64,000 bases of DNA from Evansella vedderi (GTDB taxonomy: Bacteria > Bacillota > Bacilli > Bacillales > Salisediminibacteriaceae), in the NCBI RefSeq assembly GCF_030813435.1, contig NZ_JAUSUG010000015.1:80923-144922 (forward strand), given 5' to 3'. This document shows, piece by piece, positions 46,269 to 56,021 of the stretch. The position numbers were made by a program, and so were the translations under genes. Positions within the stretch are counted from its first letter, which is position 1. Every line of letters begins with the position of its first letter. The notes under the pieces are model-generated. The model had not been told where the DNA came from. It saw only the letters and a program-made list of their open reading frames with translations, and searched no databases.

Positions 46269-48026
46269 CTATAATCCACACTTTAATTGTGCACTACAGT
46301 TTGTACATGTATTACATCCGCCAATATCTTCTACTGTACCTTTACGGCATACCGGACATGTGTCCCCTACTTCACTTCCATAAGTTACAGATGTGCTTCT
46401 TACGTCTGAAATAGTTTCCAAAAGTACAACCGATTTCTTGCTGTTTTTAGTGTCTTCAGCAGGGTCTCCAGCTAATTCTACTGCATACATATCATTTTCT
46501 TCCGCTTTTAAAGTTAGAACTTGTGAATCACGACTTCCATCCACGTATACAGTTCCACCCTTCGCTCCACCTTTGTAAAGACGTTCATATACCTTCTTTA
46601 CTTGGTCTACAGTGTAGCCACGTGGTGCATTAACAGTCTTACTTAATGAACTATCTACCCAACGTTGGATAACACATTGTACATCGGCATGTGCCTCTGG
46701 TGAGAGATCCATACTTGAAACGAACCATTCTGGAAGGTTGTTTGGATCTGCTTCAGGGTGACGATCTAAATATTCTTGAAGGATTTGCGCCTTTACTTCA
46801 ATAAACTTCCCTAGACGACCACTACGGAAGTAAGAGAATGAGAAGTAAGGTTCAAGCCCAGTACTCACGCCAACCATTGTCCCTGTGCTTCCCGTAGGAG
46901 CAACGGTTAATAAGTGTGAGTTTCGAATACCATATTTCAATATTCCTTGACGAATATCTTCTGGCATTTTTTTCATGTAACCAGTGTTAATGTATTTCAT
47001 TCTTAGGTGTTGTGTTTCTTGTTCATTATTACCTACCAGGAATGGGAAACTTCCCTTTTCCTTAGCAAGCTCAATACTTGTCCGATAAGCAGTTGTAGCA
47101 ATTGTTTCAAATATCTTATCTACAAGCTCATTCCCTTTTTCTGATCCATATACCGTTTCTGTGTATATCAATAGATCATGTAATCCCATTACTCCAAGTC
47201 CAACACGGCGCTCGCCTTTTGCTTGCTTTGTGTTCTCCTCTAGGAAATAAGGTGTAGCATCAATTACGTTATCCTGCATACGGACACCTGTTGCTACCGT
47301 TTGTTTCAACTTCTCATAATCTACTGTATTATCTTCTTTATTTGCCATCTCTGCTAAGTTAACAGCTGCTAAGTTGCAGACAGAGAATGGTGCAAGTGGT
47401 TGTTCCCCACACGGATTTGTTGCTACTACTTTTTGATCATACGCTTTTGCATTTGTCATTTCGTTCGCATTGTCAATAAAGAAAATTCCTGGCTCTGCTG
47501 AATAGGTCGCACAAATATTGATAAGGTTCCAAAGCTCTTTTGCTTTGATCTTGCGGTATGTTCGAACACCGAAGCCTAGTGCTTCCCATTCTCGTACATC
47601 CCCATATTCGTGCCATTCTCGGTTATATGCTTCCATTTCAGCCTCATTGTAATTTTCAACATCAGGGAAACGAAGAGCATACTCCGTATCATTTTCTACA
47701 GCTTCCATAAAATCTTTTGTAATACAAACAGAAATATTTGCACCAGTTAAAAACTCAGAGTTATTAACGGAATAGGTTCCACCAGTACGAAGCTTGTCCT
47801 CCGCCTCTTGAATGACCTTAGGATCAAACCCGCCAGTACCAGGAATATACTTATAATTGAGAATTCCTTGGTACATTGCTTCTTCAAGCTCTGTTAATGG
47901 AGTAAACTTTAATTTTTCTTTTATTAATCTCTTAATCTGTGCATCTTCTGTATTTTCTAGTAAGTATCGTAAAATTCTTGGATTTTGCATCTTAGATATG
48001 ATGAATTCTAAAATGTCTGGATGCCA
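46269..48026 (-). CDS. nrdJ: B12-dependent (class II) ribonucleotide reductase, exon 2
   Basis: The 3' exon gives residues 273-857, starting WHPDILEFIISK directly at the splice junction. It carries the catalytic barrel motifs NPCGEQPLAPFSVCNL and VAPTGSTGTMVGVSTGLEP, and a C-terminal zinc-type domain (CPVC...CNTCTNC). The enzyme reduces ribonucleotides using adenosylcobalamin and needs no oxygen. Unspliced, the downstream frame would begin only at Met285 (47990), lacking essential residues, so the intron must be removed. Joined length 857 is normal for the family. Two terminators follow. Confidence 0.93.
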   Translation of the reverse strand, partial: WHPDILEFIISKMQNPRILRYLLENTEDAQIKRLIKEKLKFTPLTELEEAMYQGILNYKYIPGTGGFDPKVIQEAEDKLRTGGTYSVNNSEFLTGANISVCITKDFMEAVENDTEYALRFPDVENYNEAEMEAYNREWHEYGDVREWEALGFGVRTYRKIKAKELWNLINICATYSAEPGIFFIDNANEMTNAKAYDQKVVATNPCGEQPLAPFSVCNLAAVNLAEMANKEDNTVDYEKLKQTVATGVRMQDNVIDATPYFLEENTKQAKGERRVGLGVMGLHDLLIYTETVYGSEKGNELVDKIFETIATTAYRTSIELAKEKGSFPFLVGNNEQETQHLRMKYINTGYMKKMPEDIRQGILKYGIRNSHLLTVAPTGSTGTMVGVSTGLEPYFSFSYFRSGRLGKFIEVKAQILQEYLDRHPEADPNNLPEWFVSSMDLSPEAHADVQCVIQRWVDSSLSKTVNAPRGYTVDQVKKVYERLYKGGAKGGTVYVDGSRDSQVLTLKAEENDMYAVELAGDPAEDTKNSKKSVVLLETISDVRSTSVTYGSEVGDTCPVCRKGTVEDIGGCNTCTNCSAQLKCGL

Positions 48027-48341
48027 CGTTTATACCGTCCTTTTCAGGATATTTGATTACGGTCTAGACTATATCATCACCCACAGCAAACTCTGTTTGG
48101 GGTTGGGCACTTATGAGGGATTATTGTTGGGACGCACCCTCTAGTCGTTGAACCTTCGCCATTACTTTCACCCAATGACGCTTGGCTGCTGATTTCCCAA
48201 TTCAATCAATTTTTGAGCATTCACGCTCACCGTTTCCAGTCACGTTGTAGCTTGATTGACTCTAAGGGGTTTCCAGCAATTCACCCAATTTTCTAGTCAT
48301 CCATTTTCTGAATGACGCGGACTAAGGCATCAATATTTTAA
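48027..48341 (-). ncRNA. Group I intron in nrdJ (315 nt, no ORF)
   Basis: The sequence interrupts nrdJ exactly between codons 272 (Asp) and 273 (Trp). The 5' exon end GCGGAU pairs with an internal guide GUCCGC, forming P1 with the canonical terminal U-G. The intron ends in G. Core signatures are present: GGGTGAATTGCTGGAAACCC and TCAGCAGCCAAG in the P3-P6 region, and GGTTCAACGACTAGAGGGTG with GATATAGTC forming P7 (GACUA/UAGUC). It resembles phage-type IA introns. No homing endonuclease frame is present, so it cannot move by itself. Splicing restores a perfect reading frame. Confidence 0.93.
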
Positions 48342-49157
48342 ATCCGCTAGCATTATCATTTGAGCTCCCCTGCGCGAGCCGCCTTGTTCCACTAGATGCG
48401 TTAACTTCGCTATATCATCTAACCAAGATACGGAACCGGAGGACTTTCCATTTACTCCTCGAGCTAGGGTGTTACGAGGTCTCAGCGTAGAACCATTTGT
48501 TCCTACCCCTCCACCGCGGCTCATAATCTCCATCACTTGTTTCCGGTGCTCTGAGATGCCTTCACGAGAGTCTGCAACAAATGGCATTACGTAACAGTTA
48601 AAATAAGTAACGTCCGTTTCTGCACCTGCTCCATACAGTACTCGTCCTGCTGGTACGAAATTCATGTTCATCAGTTCATGATAAAACTTCTCAAACGACT
48701 CCTGGCGCTTCTCAGGATCCACTTCCACTTCTGCTAATCCTCTAGCATTCCGTTTCGCAATTTGCTCGTAATAGATTTCTAGAGGCTTATCTATGGTGTC
48801 AAGGGAACGTTCTACAATCCCCGTTTTCTTTTCTTCAGCATCATCTAATACACCGAGAAATTCTTCTTCAACTGCAATTTTTGCACGATTTTCTTCCCAG
48901 TTAATCTCCGCGACAAATCCATAGCCACGTGCTGGAAACTTAGGGTCTGCCTTAACTGTTAAGACAACAAAATCTCCTACTTTTAATGTTTTCTTCTCGG
49001 TGTCTTTAAACGTATAGCGGTCTAGCATGACCAAACGTGATACTCCGCTTTGTTTTAATTTCATATCCGGAGTAATTGGAAATACTTGAGGAAATTGTTC
49101 AATATCTTTATTAAGCTCCTCAACGTTGATCGTTTTTTCAGACATAAACGTCTTCAC
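48342..49157 (-). CDS. nrdJ: B12-dependent (class II) ribonucleotide reductase, exon 1
   Basis: The 5' exon encodes residues 1-272: a ~120-residue N-terminal segment and the start of the catalytic domain with FNCYVMPFVADS (first redox Cys), EIMSRGGGVGTNGSTLRPR and GGSRRGAQMIMLAD. Read through unspliced, it would stop after three intron codons. GTG with GGGAG upstream is taken as the start; an ATG four codons later is possible. Paired NrdR boxes lie ~130-175 bp upstream. Confidence 0.9.
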
Positions 49158-49285
49158 AGGCCTCCGCTCCCTTTCTACAAATTTTTCATTTTATCCAATT
49201 TTCAAGGATCATCTCTTTGATGTTTATGGCAACATATGCCATATTATTGATTGCTTGTTTAACTATAGCACAGAATTTTCGGGTC

Positions 49286-49332
49286 ATCAATATATAGTAT
49301 ATAGATAAAATAGAAAAATACTATATATTGAT
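49286..49332. promoter_or_regulatory. Paired NrdR boxes upstream of nrdJ
   Basis: Two 15-bp sites, ATCAATATATAGTAT (49286-49300) and ATACTATATATTGAT (49318-49332), are exact inverted copies, 32 bp centre to centre (three helical turns). Both contain the core CWATATATWG of the NrdR consensus. NrdR pairs with this spacing repress ribonucleotide reductase genes. Confidence 0.85.
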
Positions 49333-49623
49333 TTAGGATGCTTTCTTTCTCATTTTGTCAACTCTAAAAACAGCAAATTTCAAGCGAAAAAAGAAGAAAA
49401 ATAGAGATATAATGCTTCTTTCTTTAAAATCTGACGAATTTTATATAATCCCTCTCCAACTTCTCTAAATCCCTACCATTGTCGACTTTTCTCGAATTTA
49501 ATAAGTTTTCGACAAGATATTTTAACCCTTCCCTTTACATGAAATAACCATAATACGCTAATTAAAAACTAGTAGATCAGTAGAATAGTCACAACTATAT
49601 ATAGTAGAATTACCTTTGAAGCA
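49333..49623. other. Rest of the nrdJ-lipM intergenic region
   Basis: This AT-rich stretch has no gene. It contains another CTATATATAG core (49595-49604), possibly a third NrdR-like site or chance, and two 0A-box-like heptamers near 49480-49520 (TGTCGAC and TTCGACA). No riboswitch is visible upstream of this B12-dependent enzyme. Confidence 0.4.
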
Positions 49624-49664
49624 AAAAATAAAAACATGTCTAAGTCCGACATGTTTTATTTTAT
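49624..49664. terminator. Bidirectional-looking terminator of lipM
   Basis: A 9-bp stem AAACATGTC/GACATGTTT has TTTTATTTTTTG on the minus strand and TTATTTTATTTT on the plus strand. Confidence 0.75.
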
Positions 49665-49698
49665 TTTGACGTAATTTTGTGGGGAGTATAACAAGTCC

Positions 49699-50529
49699 TT
49701 AAATTTTATAATTCCACTTATCGGTCCCATACTTTTCATCTACTAATTCCAAAACCTCTTTCTCCTGCTCCCCAGATAAATGGAAAGGTCGTAAATGAAC
49801 ATCCAGCCCTTTTTCAAAACCTTTTTTAAAGGCTTCCTTCATCTCTTCTATGTTCAAATCCTTTTCCGTTAACTCCCTTATAGCTACAGCCTTTTTCTTA
49901 AAAGCTTGCTGCATTCGTTCACGGACTCTATCACTAGGATATTTAAACACATCGAAAAGCTTGTCCTCATCTAAGGATAGAATAATTGACCCGTGTTGTA
50001 GTATAACATTTTTTTGTCGGGTTTGAGCACTTCCAGCAATCTTCCGTCCTTCGACGACTAATTCATACCATGAGGGAGCATCAAAGCAAACAGCAGAACG
50101 TGGACGTTTAAGGCGGGCTTTCTCCTCTTCTGTTCTTGGAATGGAGAATTGTGCCTGGAGTCCAAGAAATCGGAAACCTTCTAATAAGCCTTCGGATATA
50201 ACCCGATAAGCCTCTGTAACACCTGCAGGCATTTTAGGGTGATCTTCTCCAACGATAACACTGTAGGTTAGTTCGTCTTCGTGTAAAACACCCCGTCCAC
50301 CAGTTGGTCGGCGAACAAACCCTAGCCCATGCTCTTTTACCGCATCAAAATTAATTTCCTTCTCTACATTTTGAAAGTAGCCAACGGATAATGTTGCAGG
50401 GTTCCAACCGTAAAAACGAACAACAGGTGGGATTTCCCCTTCCCTATGCCAGTCCATTAGTTTTTCATCTAAAGCCATATTATAGGCTGGTCCTCTATTT
50501 CCTGAATCTAAATAATACCAAGTTTCCAT
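49699..50529 (-). CDS. lipM: Octanoyl-[GcvH] transferase LipM
   Basis: This 276-residue BPL/LplA-family protein is the B. subtilis YqhM/LipM type: it transfers octanoyl from ACP to GcvH to begin lipoate synthesis. Motifs are [18 protein letters not shown] and the catalytic Cys148 in [25 protein letters not shown] (Cys150 in B. subtilis). The product serves the gcv and bkd complexes encoded in this window. Confidence 0.93.
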   Translation of the reverse strand: METWYYLDSGNRGPAYNMALDEKLMDWHREGEIPPVVRFYGWNPATLSVGYFQNVEKEINFDAVKEHGLGFVRRPTGGRGVLHEDELTYSVIVGEDHPKMPAGVTEAYRVISEGLLEGFRFLGLQAQFSIPRTEEEKARLKRPRSAVCFDAPSWYELVVEGRKIAGSAQTRQKNVILQHGSIILSLDEDKLFDVFKYPSDRVRERMQQAFKKKAVAIRELTEKDLNIEEMKEAFKKGFEKGLDVHLRPFHLSGEQEKEVLELVDEKYGTDKWNYKI

Positions 50530-50702
50530 TATTAATACCTCTCAAAGACAAAAAGTTTACTTATCTATCATACAGAAAAAATGTTTATCGTCAAAATTCT
50601 TTGCTCATATTTCCCAATATAGAAAACGTTGCACGTTTACCAATTTCCGTATATCATTTATAGTGGAATAGGGAAAAGAGAAAAAAGGAGTTGGCCGTTG
50701 CA

Positions 50703-51074
50703 ATGCCTTGGACACTGATTATTTTAACTGTTATTTTAATCATTTTTATCGTATTACGTTTAAAGAAACCTGCTTATTTAAAGCCATTAGAGCAGGAGGA
50801 GTTTCGTAAAGATTATCGTAAAGCACAACTAATTGATGTTCGAGAGGAAAGGGAATTTAAGACAGGCTATATTCTTGGTGCCCGAAACATTCCATTATCT
50901 CAATTGAAACATCGTATTAACGAAATTAGACCAGACAAGCCTGTTTATATTTATTGTCAAAACGGAACACGTTGTATTCAAGCTTCAAAGATTTTAAAGA
51001 AAAAACGCGGAGTCGAGGAAGTCATTACCCTTAAGGGTGGATTCCGTAAGTGGACAGGAAAAGTTAAAAAGTAA
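50703..51074 (+). CDS. yqhL: Rhodanese-domain membrane-anchored protein (YqhL)
   Basis: The ~123-residue protein has an N-terminal membrane helix (~3-20) and a single rhodanese domain (LIDVREEREFKTGYILGARNIPLSQL) with the active-site Cys in YIYCQNGTRCIQAS. It may carry sulfane sulfur; the substrate is unknown. The ATG was chosen 12 nt after AAGGAG; a TTG abutting that site is unlikely. Confidence 0.9.
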   Translation: MPWTLIILTVILIIFIVLRLKKPAYLKPLEQEEFRKDYRKAQLIDVREEREFKTGYILGARNIPLSQLKHRINEIRPDKPVYIYCQNGTRCIQASKILKKKRGVEEVITLKGGFRKWTGKVKK

Positions 51075-51090
51075 CCAAAAAATAGGAAAA

Positions 51091-51136
51091 AAAGACATTC
51101 AATTAAGCCATAAACTTAATCGAATGTCTTTATTTT
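51091..51136 (+). terminator. Terminator of yqhL
   Basis: A ~17-bp imperfect stem AAAGACATTCAATTAAG/CTTAATCGAATGTCTTT is followed by TATTTT, between convergent yqhL and gcvPB. Confidence 0.8.
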
Positions 51137-51204
51137 GGGCTCTTTTCGCATAAATTGCTCATGCGATTACTTGTCGCACATGACCATGTTGTTTTTACAG
51201 CATA

Positions 51205-51446
51205 TTTTTTGCTTGGCTACGCTACAGGCGGACGCTTTCCGCGGGCAACGCTTCAGCCTCCTCGGGAAAACCGCCCTGCGGTGTCTTCTGCTGTTAGTCC
51301 TGTCTCTTCCTCTACAAGCATCACTTCGTAGCGTATCCGTCGAGACAACTCGTAGCAATTTCATGAAGCAATGCTCGTCGCTGGAGTCGCCGCCTTTCGC
51401 TTCTCCAAGCTTTTTTAAAAAAGCAACAAAGTTTGCGAAAACAGCC
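51205..51446. repeat. Intergenic palindromic repeat, family A, long copy
   Basis: The right end AGTTTGCGAAAACAGCC is intact. The interior has GCTTGGCTACGCTACAGGCG, GACGCTTTCCGCGGGCAACG, GCCTCCTCGGGAAAACCGCC and, in near-inverted order, CGCTGGAGTCGCCGCC and GCTTCTCCAAGC. The left terminal repeat is eroded. GC content is well above the surroundings. This is the most complete representative of the central region. Confidence 0.7.
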
Positions 51447-51461
51447 TTATCTTTTATACTA

Positions 51462-52925
51462 TTAGCTTTCTTTTGTATACCTTAAAATTGGCTTTCTTGC
51501 TGCAGTTGTTTCATCTAAACGATCGATTACCGTATGATGCGGTGCTTCTTGAACTATCTCCGGATTCTCCTCTGCCTCTTTGGCAATTTGAATCATGGCA
51601 TCTACGAATTCATCAAGGGTTTCCTTCGACTCCGTTTCTGTTGGTTCAATCATTAAGCACTCTTCCACATTTAATGGGAAGTAGATTGTTGGTGGGTGAT
51701 AACCAAAGTCTAATAAACGTTTCGCAATATCTAGTGTACGTACTCCAAGTTTCTTCTGGCGACGTCCAGATAATACAAACTCATGCTTACAATGCTGAGT
51801 ATACGGAGCATCGAAATATGGCTCTAAACGGCGGAACATATAATTTGCATTTAACACTGCATATTCTGATACTTTTCTCAAACCAACTGGACCCATAGTA
51901 CGGATATACGTATATGCTCGAACATTAATTCCAAAGTTCCCGTAGTAAGGTTTTACACGACCGATAGATTGAGGGATATTATAATTAAATCGATAAGTTT
52001 CTCCCTCTTTCACAACTTGTGGTTTTGGTAAATACGGCACTAAATCCTTTTTCACTCCAACTGGTCCTGATCCAGGTCCGCCACCACCATGTGGCGTTGT
52101 AAATGTCTTGTGCAAGTTTAAGTGAACAACATCAAATCCCATATCCCCTGGACGAGTGATGCCTAGGATTGCGTTAGAGTTGGCTCCATCGTAATAAAGC
52201 TTCCCACCAGCGTCATGAACGATTTTGGCCATTTCTACGATCTGCTCTTCAAATAATCCTAAAGTATTAGGGTTGGTAAGCATCAAGGCAGCTGTATCTT
52301 CACCAACCACTTCACGTAAATGATCTAAATCAACGAGACCCTTTTCATTAGACCGTACCGTTACAGAGTCAAATCCAGCTACGGTAGCGGATGCTGGATT
52401 CGTTCCGTGAGCTGAATCTGGAACAATTACCTTCGTACGGTGATGATCACCATTTGCTTCATGGAAAGCTCGAATAAGCATTAATCCAGTCCATTCTCCA
52501 TGGGCACCTGCCGCTGGCTGTAATGTTACTTCATCCATCCCTGTTATTTCAGCTAATGAATTTTGGAGTTTATACATAAGCTCTAAAGCCCCTTGGATTG
52601 TGGACTCTGCTTGATATGGATGAATGTGAGCAAAGCCAGGAAATCTAGCTACGTCTTCATTAATTTTAGGATTATACTTCATGGTACATGATCCAAGTGG
52701 ATAAAATCCAGAATCTACTCCATGGTTTCGATTGGAAAGAGCTGTATAATGTCGAACAATTTGTAGCTCTGATGCCTCAGGGAGTTCCGGCTCTTTTGTA
52801 CGTTGGAACTGTGATGGTAGTAAGTCATTTACATCAACTTCTGGCACATCTAATTCTGGTAAACTGTGGCCGATTCGACCTTCTTTACTAATTTCAAAAA
52901 TTAATGCTTGATCTTGTTGACTCAT
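51462..52925 (-). CDS. gcvPB: Glycine dehydrogenase (decarboxylating) subunit 2
   Basis: The 487-residue C-terminal half of the split P-protein carries pyridoxal phosphate on Lys273 ([20 protein letters not shown]). With GcvPA it decarboxylates glycine and loads the aminomethyl group on lipoyl-GcvH. It overlaps gcvPA by 4 bp (ATGA). Confidence 0.97.
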   Translation of the reverse strand: MSQQDQALIFEISKEGRIGHSLPELDVPEVDVNDLLPSQFQRTKEPELPEASELQIVRHYTALSNRNHGVDSGFYPLGSCTMKYNPKINEDVARFPGFAHIHPYQAESTIQGALELMYKLQNSLAEITGMDEVTLQPAAGAHGEWTGLMLIRAFHEANGDHHRTKVIVPDSAHGTNPASATVAGFDSVTVRSNEKGLVDLDHLREVVGEDTAALMLTNPNTLGLFEEQIVEMAKIVHDAGGKLYYDGANSNAILGITRPGDMGFDVVHLNLHKTFTTPHGGGGPGSGPVGVKKDLVPYLPKPQVVKEGETYRFNYNIPQSIGRVKPYYGNFGINVRAYTYIRTMGPVGLRKVSEYAVLNANYMFRRLEPYFDAPYTQHCKHEFVLSGRRQKKLGVRTLDIAKRLLDFGYHPPTIYFPLNVEECLMIEPTETESKETLDEFVDAMIQIAKEAEENPEIVQEAPHHTVIDRLDETTAARKPILRYTKES

Positions 52926-54274
52926 TTTACTCCCCCCAATACTGCTGCAAATTGATCGATCTCTTCTTTTGTACGTAGTTCTGTTACTGCTACTAGCATC
53001 ATATTTTCCTTTTCTGGATAATCACGGGATAGGTCATATCCACCAATGATTTTTTCAGCTAGCAGTGATTCATTCACTTCCGTAATAGGTTTAGGCAAAC
53101 GTACAACAAACTCATTAAAGGTAGGAGAGTCATATACCACTTCCACACCTTGCTTTCTTAATTGCTCCTTTGCATAATGGGCCTTTTGAATGTTTTGAGC
53201 AGCCATTTCTTTTACACCATGCTTTCCAAGTGCACTCATGGCAATGGAAGCTCCTAATGCATTCAACGCTTGGTTAGAACAAATATTACTAGTCGCTTTA
53301 TCACGACGAATGTGTTGCTCTCGCGCTTGTAATGTTAATACGAAGCCACGTTGTCCATGCTCATCAGTTGTTTGGCCTACAAGACGACCAGGAACTTTTC
53401 TCATTAGTTTAGTAGTAACAGCAAAATAACCACAATGCGGTCCACCTAATTGGGTAGGAATACCAAATGGCTGTACGTCACCTACTACAACATCCGCTCC
53501 AAATTTTCCAGGAGGCTGCAATAACCCTAAGCTAAGTGGGTTAGAGGAAACGATGAATAGACCCTTACCTTGATGGGCAATTTTTTCAATGGCAGTTAAG
53601 TCTTCTATGTTACCTAAGAAATTTGGATACTGAACAATAACACTTGCAGTATCATCATTATAAAGAGAAGCTAAATGATCAAGATCCGTTATACCATCCT
53701 TTTCATCTACTTCAACAACGGTTAAGTTTTGTCCCTTTGCATTCGTTTTTAAAACTTCTCTTGCTTCAGGATGAACCGTTTTGGATACAAGAATAGTTTT
53801 CTTTCTTGTTTGTCCTGCACTCATCATTGCCGCTTCTGCTAAGGCAGTAGGGCCATCATACATGGAAGAATTGGCAATATCCATTCCAGTTAACTCACAG
53901 ATCATGGTTTGGAATTCAAAAATAGCCTGCAATTCCCCTTGAGAGATTTCCGGTTGGTATGGTGTATATGCTGTATAGAACTCTGAACGAAGGAGCATAT
54001 GATTAACAATAGAAGGAATATAATGCTCGTAAACGCCTGCTCCTAAAAATGACGTATATTCTTTAATGTTTAAGTTTTTGTCAGAAAGGCGGCGCATTTC
54101 CTTTACTAATTGTATTTCATCTAGTGCTTCCTCGATATTTAGTTCACCTTTAAATCGAATTTCCTTTGGAATGTCGTCAAAAAGCTCTTCTAGATCATTG
54201 ATACCAATTGTATCCATCATTGCTTTTTGATCCTGTTCCGTCATTGGTAGATAACGAAATTTCAATGTTTTCAT
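52922..54274 (-). CDS. gcvPA: Glycine dehydrogenase (decarboxylating) subunit 1
   Basis: The 450-residue N-terminal half of the split P-protein contains [39 protein letters not shown] and [23 protein letters not shown]. It forms the heterotetramer with GcvPB. It starts 49 bp after gcvT in the riboswitch-controlled operon. Confidence 0.97.
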   Translation of the reverse strand: MKTLKFRYLPMTEQDQKAMMDTIGINDLEELFDDIPKEIRFKGELNIEEALDEIQLVKEMRRLSDKNLNIKEYTSFLGAGVYEHYIPSIVNHMLLRSEFYTAYTPYQPEISQGELQAIFEFQTMICELTGMDIANSSMYDGPTALAEAAMMSAGQTRKKTILVSKTVHPEAREVLKTNAKGQNLTVVEVDEKDGITDLDHLASLYNDDTASVIVQYPNFLGNIEDLTAIEKIAHQGKGLFIVSSNPLSLGLLQPPGKFGADVVVGDVQPFGIPTQLGGPHCGYFAVTTKLMRKVPGRLVGQTTDEHGQRGFVLTLQAREQHIRRDKATSNICSNQALNALGASIAMSALGKHGVKEMAAQNIQKAHYAKEQLRKQGVEVVYDSPTFNEFVVRLPKPITEVNESLLAEKIIGGYDLSRDYPEKENMMLVAVTELRTKEEIDQFAAVLGGVK

Positions 54275-54323
54275 CCCCTTTTTAGATGGTTAATGTATAC
54301 AAATAAGTAAATTGCCCTCTTTA

Positions 54324-55415
54324 TTATCTTTTATAGAATGGTGTTGCAACAACTTTTGCTTTTAATCGCTTCTTACGTACCTGTACTTCCACTTCTGTAT
54401 CTAATGCCTTATAATTCTCATCAATTAATACAAGTCCAACATTTTTCTTGAGCGTTGGTGATTGTGTTCCAGTTGTAACAAATCCAACCTGCTCACCGTC
54501 TATAAAAACCTCATAGCCTGTACGCGGAATTCCTTTATCTATCATTTCAATTCCAACGAGCTTTCTTGGGGCTCCATCTTCCTTTTGTTTTTTGAGAACC
54601 TCTTTTCCAAGAAAATCTTCTTCCTTGTCAGTTTTAACTGCAAAGCCGATGCCTGCTTCAATTGGTGAAATATCCTTCGTTAATTCCTGACCGTATAAAG
54701 GTAAACGTGCTTCAAACCTTAATGTATCCCTTGCACCTAAACCACAAGGTTGGATGCCCTCATCTTGACCTGCTTCTAATAAGCTTTCCCATAAGGATAC
54801 AGCATCTTCTGGTTTACAATAGATCTCAAACCCATCTTCTCCAGTATAACCGGTACGGGAAATAAGAACAGATTTATCAGCGAGAGTTATTCCTTCACGA
54901 AACTTAAAGAAAGTAATTTCGGATAAGTTCGTAGATGTTAGTTTTTGTGTAATTTGTTCTGCTAATGGGCCTTGAATAGCTAACTGAGCATATTTATCTG
55001 ATACATTCATTACTTGAACATCACCAAACATATGACCCTTTATCCATTCAAAATCCTTTTCAATGTTGGATGCATTTACGACTAATAAGTAGTCTTCTTC
55101 TCCACGTTTATACAATACAAGGTCATCTACTGTACCACCATCTTCGTAACACATGGCAGAATACTGACATGCATTTTCTTTTACGTTCGCTACGTTATTC
55201 GTTAGAATCTTTTGAAGAAAAGCGAGAGCGTCCTTTCCTTTTACTTCAATTTCACCCATATGGGAAACGTCGAATAATCCTGCTTTTGTACGGACTACCT
55301 CATGCTCTTCCTTAATACCTGAAAATTGGACAGGAAGATCCCAGCCCCCAAAATCAATTGTCTTCCCATTGTACTTTCCATACACCTCATACAATGGAGT
55401 CTTATTTAATGACAA
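54324..55415 (-). CDS. gcvT: Aminomethyltransferase (glycine cleavage T protein)
   Basis: The 363-residue T protein releases ammonia from aminomethyl-lipoyl-GcvH and makes methylene-THF. Key segments are [32 protein letters not shown] and [17 protein letters not shown]. The start is a TTG after GGAGGTGG. It is the first gene of gcvT-gcvPA-gcvPB. Confidence 0.97.
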   Translation of the reverse strand: MSLNKTPLYEVYGKYNGKTIDFGGWDLPVQFSGIKEEHEVVRTKAGLFDVSHMGEIEVKGKDALAFLQKILTNNVANVKENACQYSAMCYEDGGTVDDLVLYKRGEEDYLLVVNASNIEKDFEWIKGHMFGDVQVMNVSDKYAQLAIQGPLAEQITQKLTSTNLSEITFFKFREGITLADKSVLISRTGYTGEDGFEIYCKPEDAVSLWESLLEAGQDEGIQPCGLGARDTLRFEARLPLYGQELTKDISPIEAGIGFAVKTDKEEDFLGKEVLKKQKEDGAPRKLVGIEMIDKGIPRTGYEVFIDGEQVGFVTTGTQSPTLKKNVGLVLIDENYKALDTEVEVQVRKKRLKAKVVATPFYKR

Positions 55416-55560
55416 TGCAATCCACCTCCGTTTTTTTTCAAAAAGTACCCCTATAATAATTGGTAAAGATGAGCCGTCTATGCGTATTTAACATACTACA
55501 GTACCATATTTTCAATACCCATTTTCGACATTAATGAACGTACTATTTATTAGTGGACAT

Positions 55561-55603
55561 AAAAAAAGACAGAAACATGCCCTAAAATGTCATGTCTCTG
55601 TCT
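55561..55603 (-). terminator. Riboswitch expression-platform terminator
   Basis: The stem GACAGAaACATG/CATGTcTCTGTC plus TTTTTTT on the minus strand shares its 5' arm with the closing segment of aptamer 2 (AAAGACAGAGAC), so ligand binding should prevent termination. Confidence 0.85.
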
Positions 55604-55773
55604 TTATTACCTGAGAGTTTTTCCTTCTAAGAAAAGAAGGTAGCCCCTTGGGTGACTCACAAAAAACGAGTTCTTTCCAGAGGTGCGTCCAACAAGAGTC
55701 TTTTTGCCTGAGAGATTCACGAAATATTCCGTTTGCTCCTTCGGCGACGTTCCATAACGAACGCTCTCTCCCC
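55598..55773 (-). promoter_or_regulatory. Tandem glycine riboswitch
   Basis: Two consecutive glycine aptamers read on the minus strand. Aptamer 1 runs from GGGGAGAGAGCG through CGCCGAAGGAGCAAAC to AATCTCTCAGGCAAAAAGAC. Aptamer 2 runs from GGACGCACCTCTGG through CACCCAAGGGGC to AACTCTCAGGTAATAAAGAC. A terminator follows, the usual ON-switch arrangement for gcvT operons. Confidence 0.95.
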
Positions 55774-56021
55774 TTGTTATCATTCGCCCTATAAGAATAG
55801 TAAAAATCTTTTAAGCACGTATTCATGAAATATCCAAATACGTTCATAATAAGAAAAGCATAAGCGCTTTGTTAACGGCCATCTTCTCTTACGTACATCG
55901 TACCATTTTTCTTTTTTCTATGGCAATATGCAACTTTTTATTTTTTCAAAGTTTTAAGCTTTCTCTAATTGATAACACTGATAAAAAGAAGGTTTATATT
56001 CATGAAGGGAGGACGCCAACA

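Noticed and set aside
47857..48144. Frame crossing the nrdJ intron on the plus strand, possible intron ORF
   Set aside because: Opposite strand, crosses the splice site and has no LAGLIDADG, GIY-YIG or HNH motif.
46269..49157. nrdJ split by a frameshift or IS insertion (pseudogene)
   Set aside because: Exons join exactly in frame, and the insert has group I splice-site pairing and core motifs.
49158..49285. Cobalamin riboswitch upstream of the B12-dependent reductase
   Set aside because: No B12-box-like sequence or long structured leader was found; NrdR boxes explain the regulation.
51135..51485. Frame of ~116 codons downstream of yqhL
   Set aside because: It is the translation of the long repeat copy and part of the terminator; no start signal.
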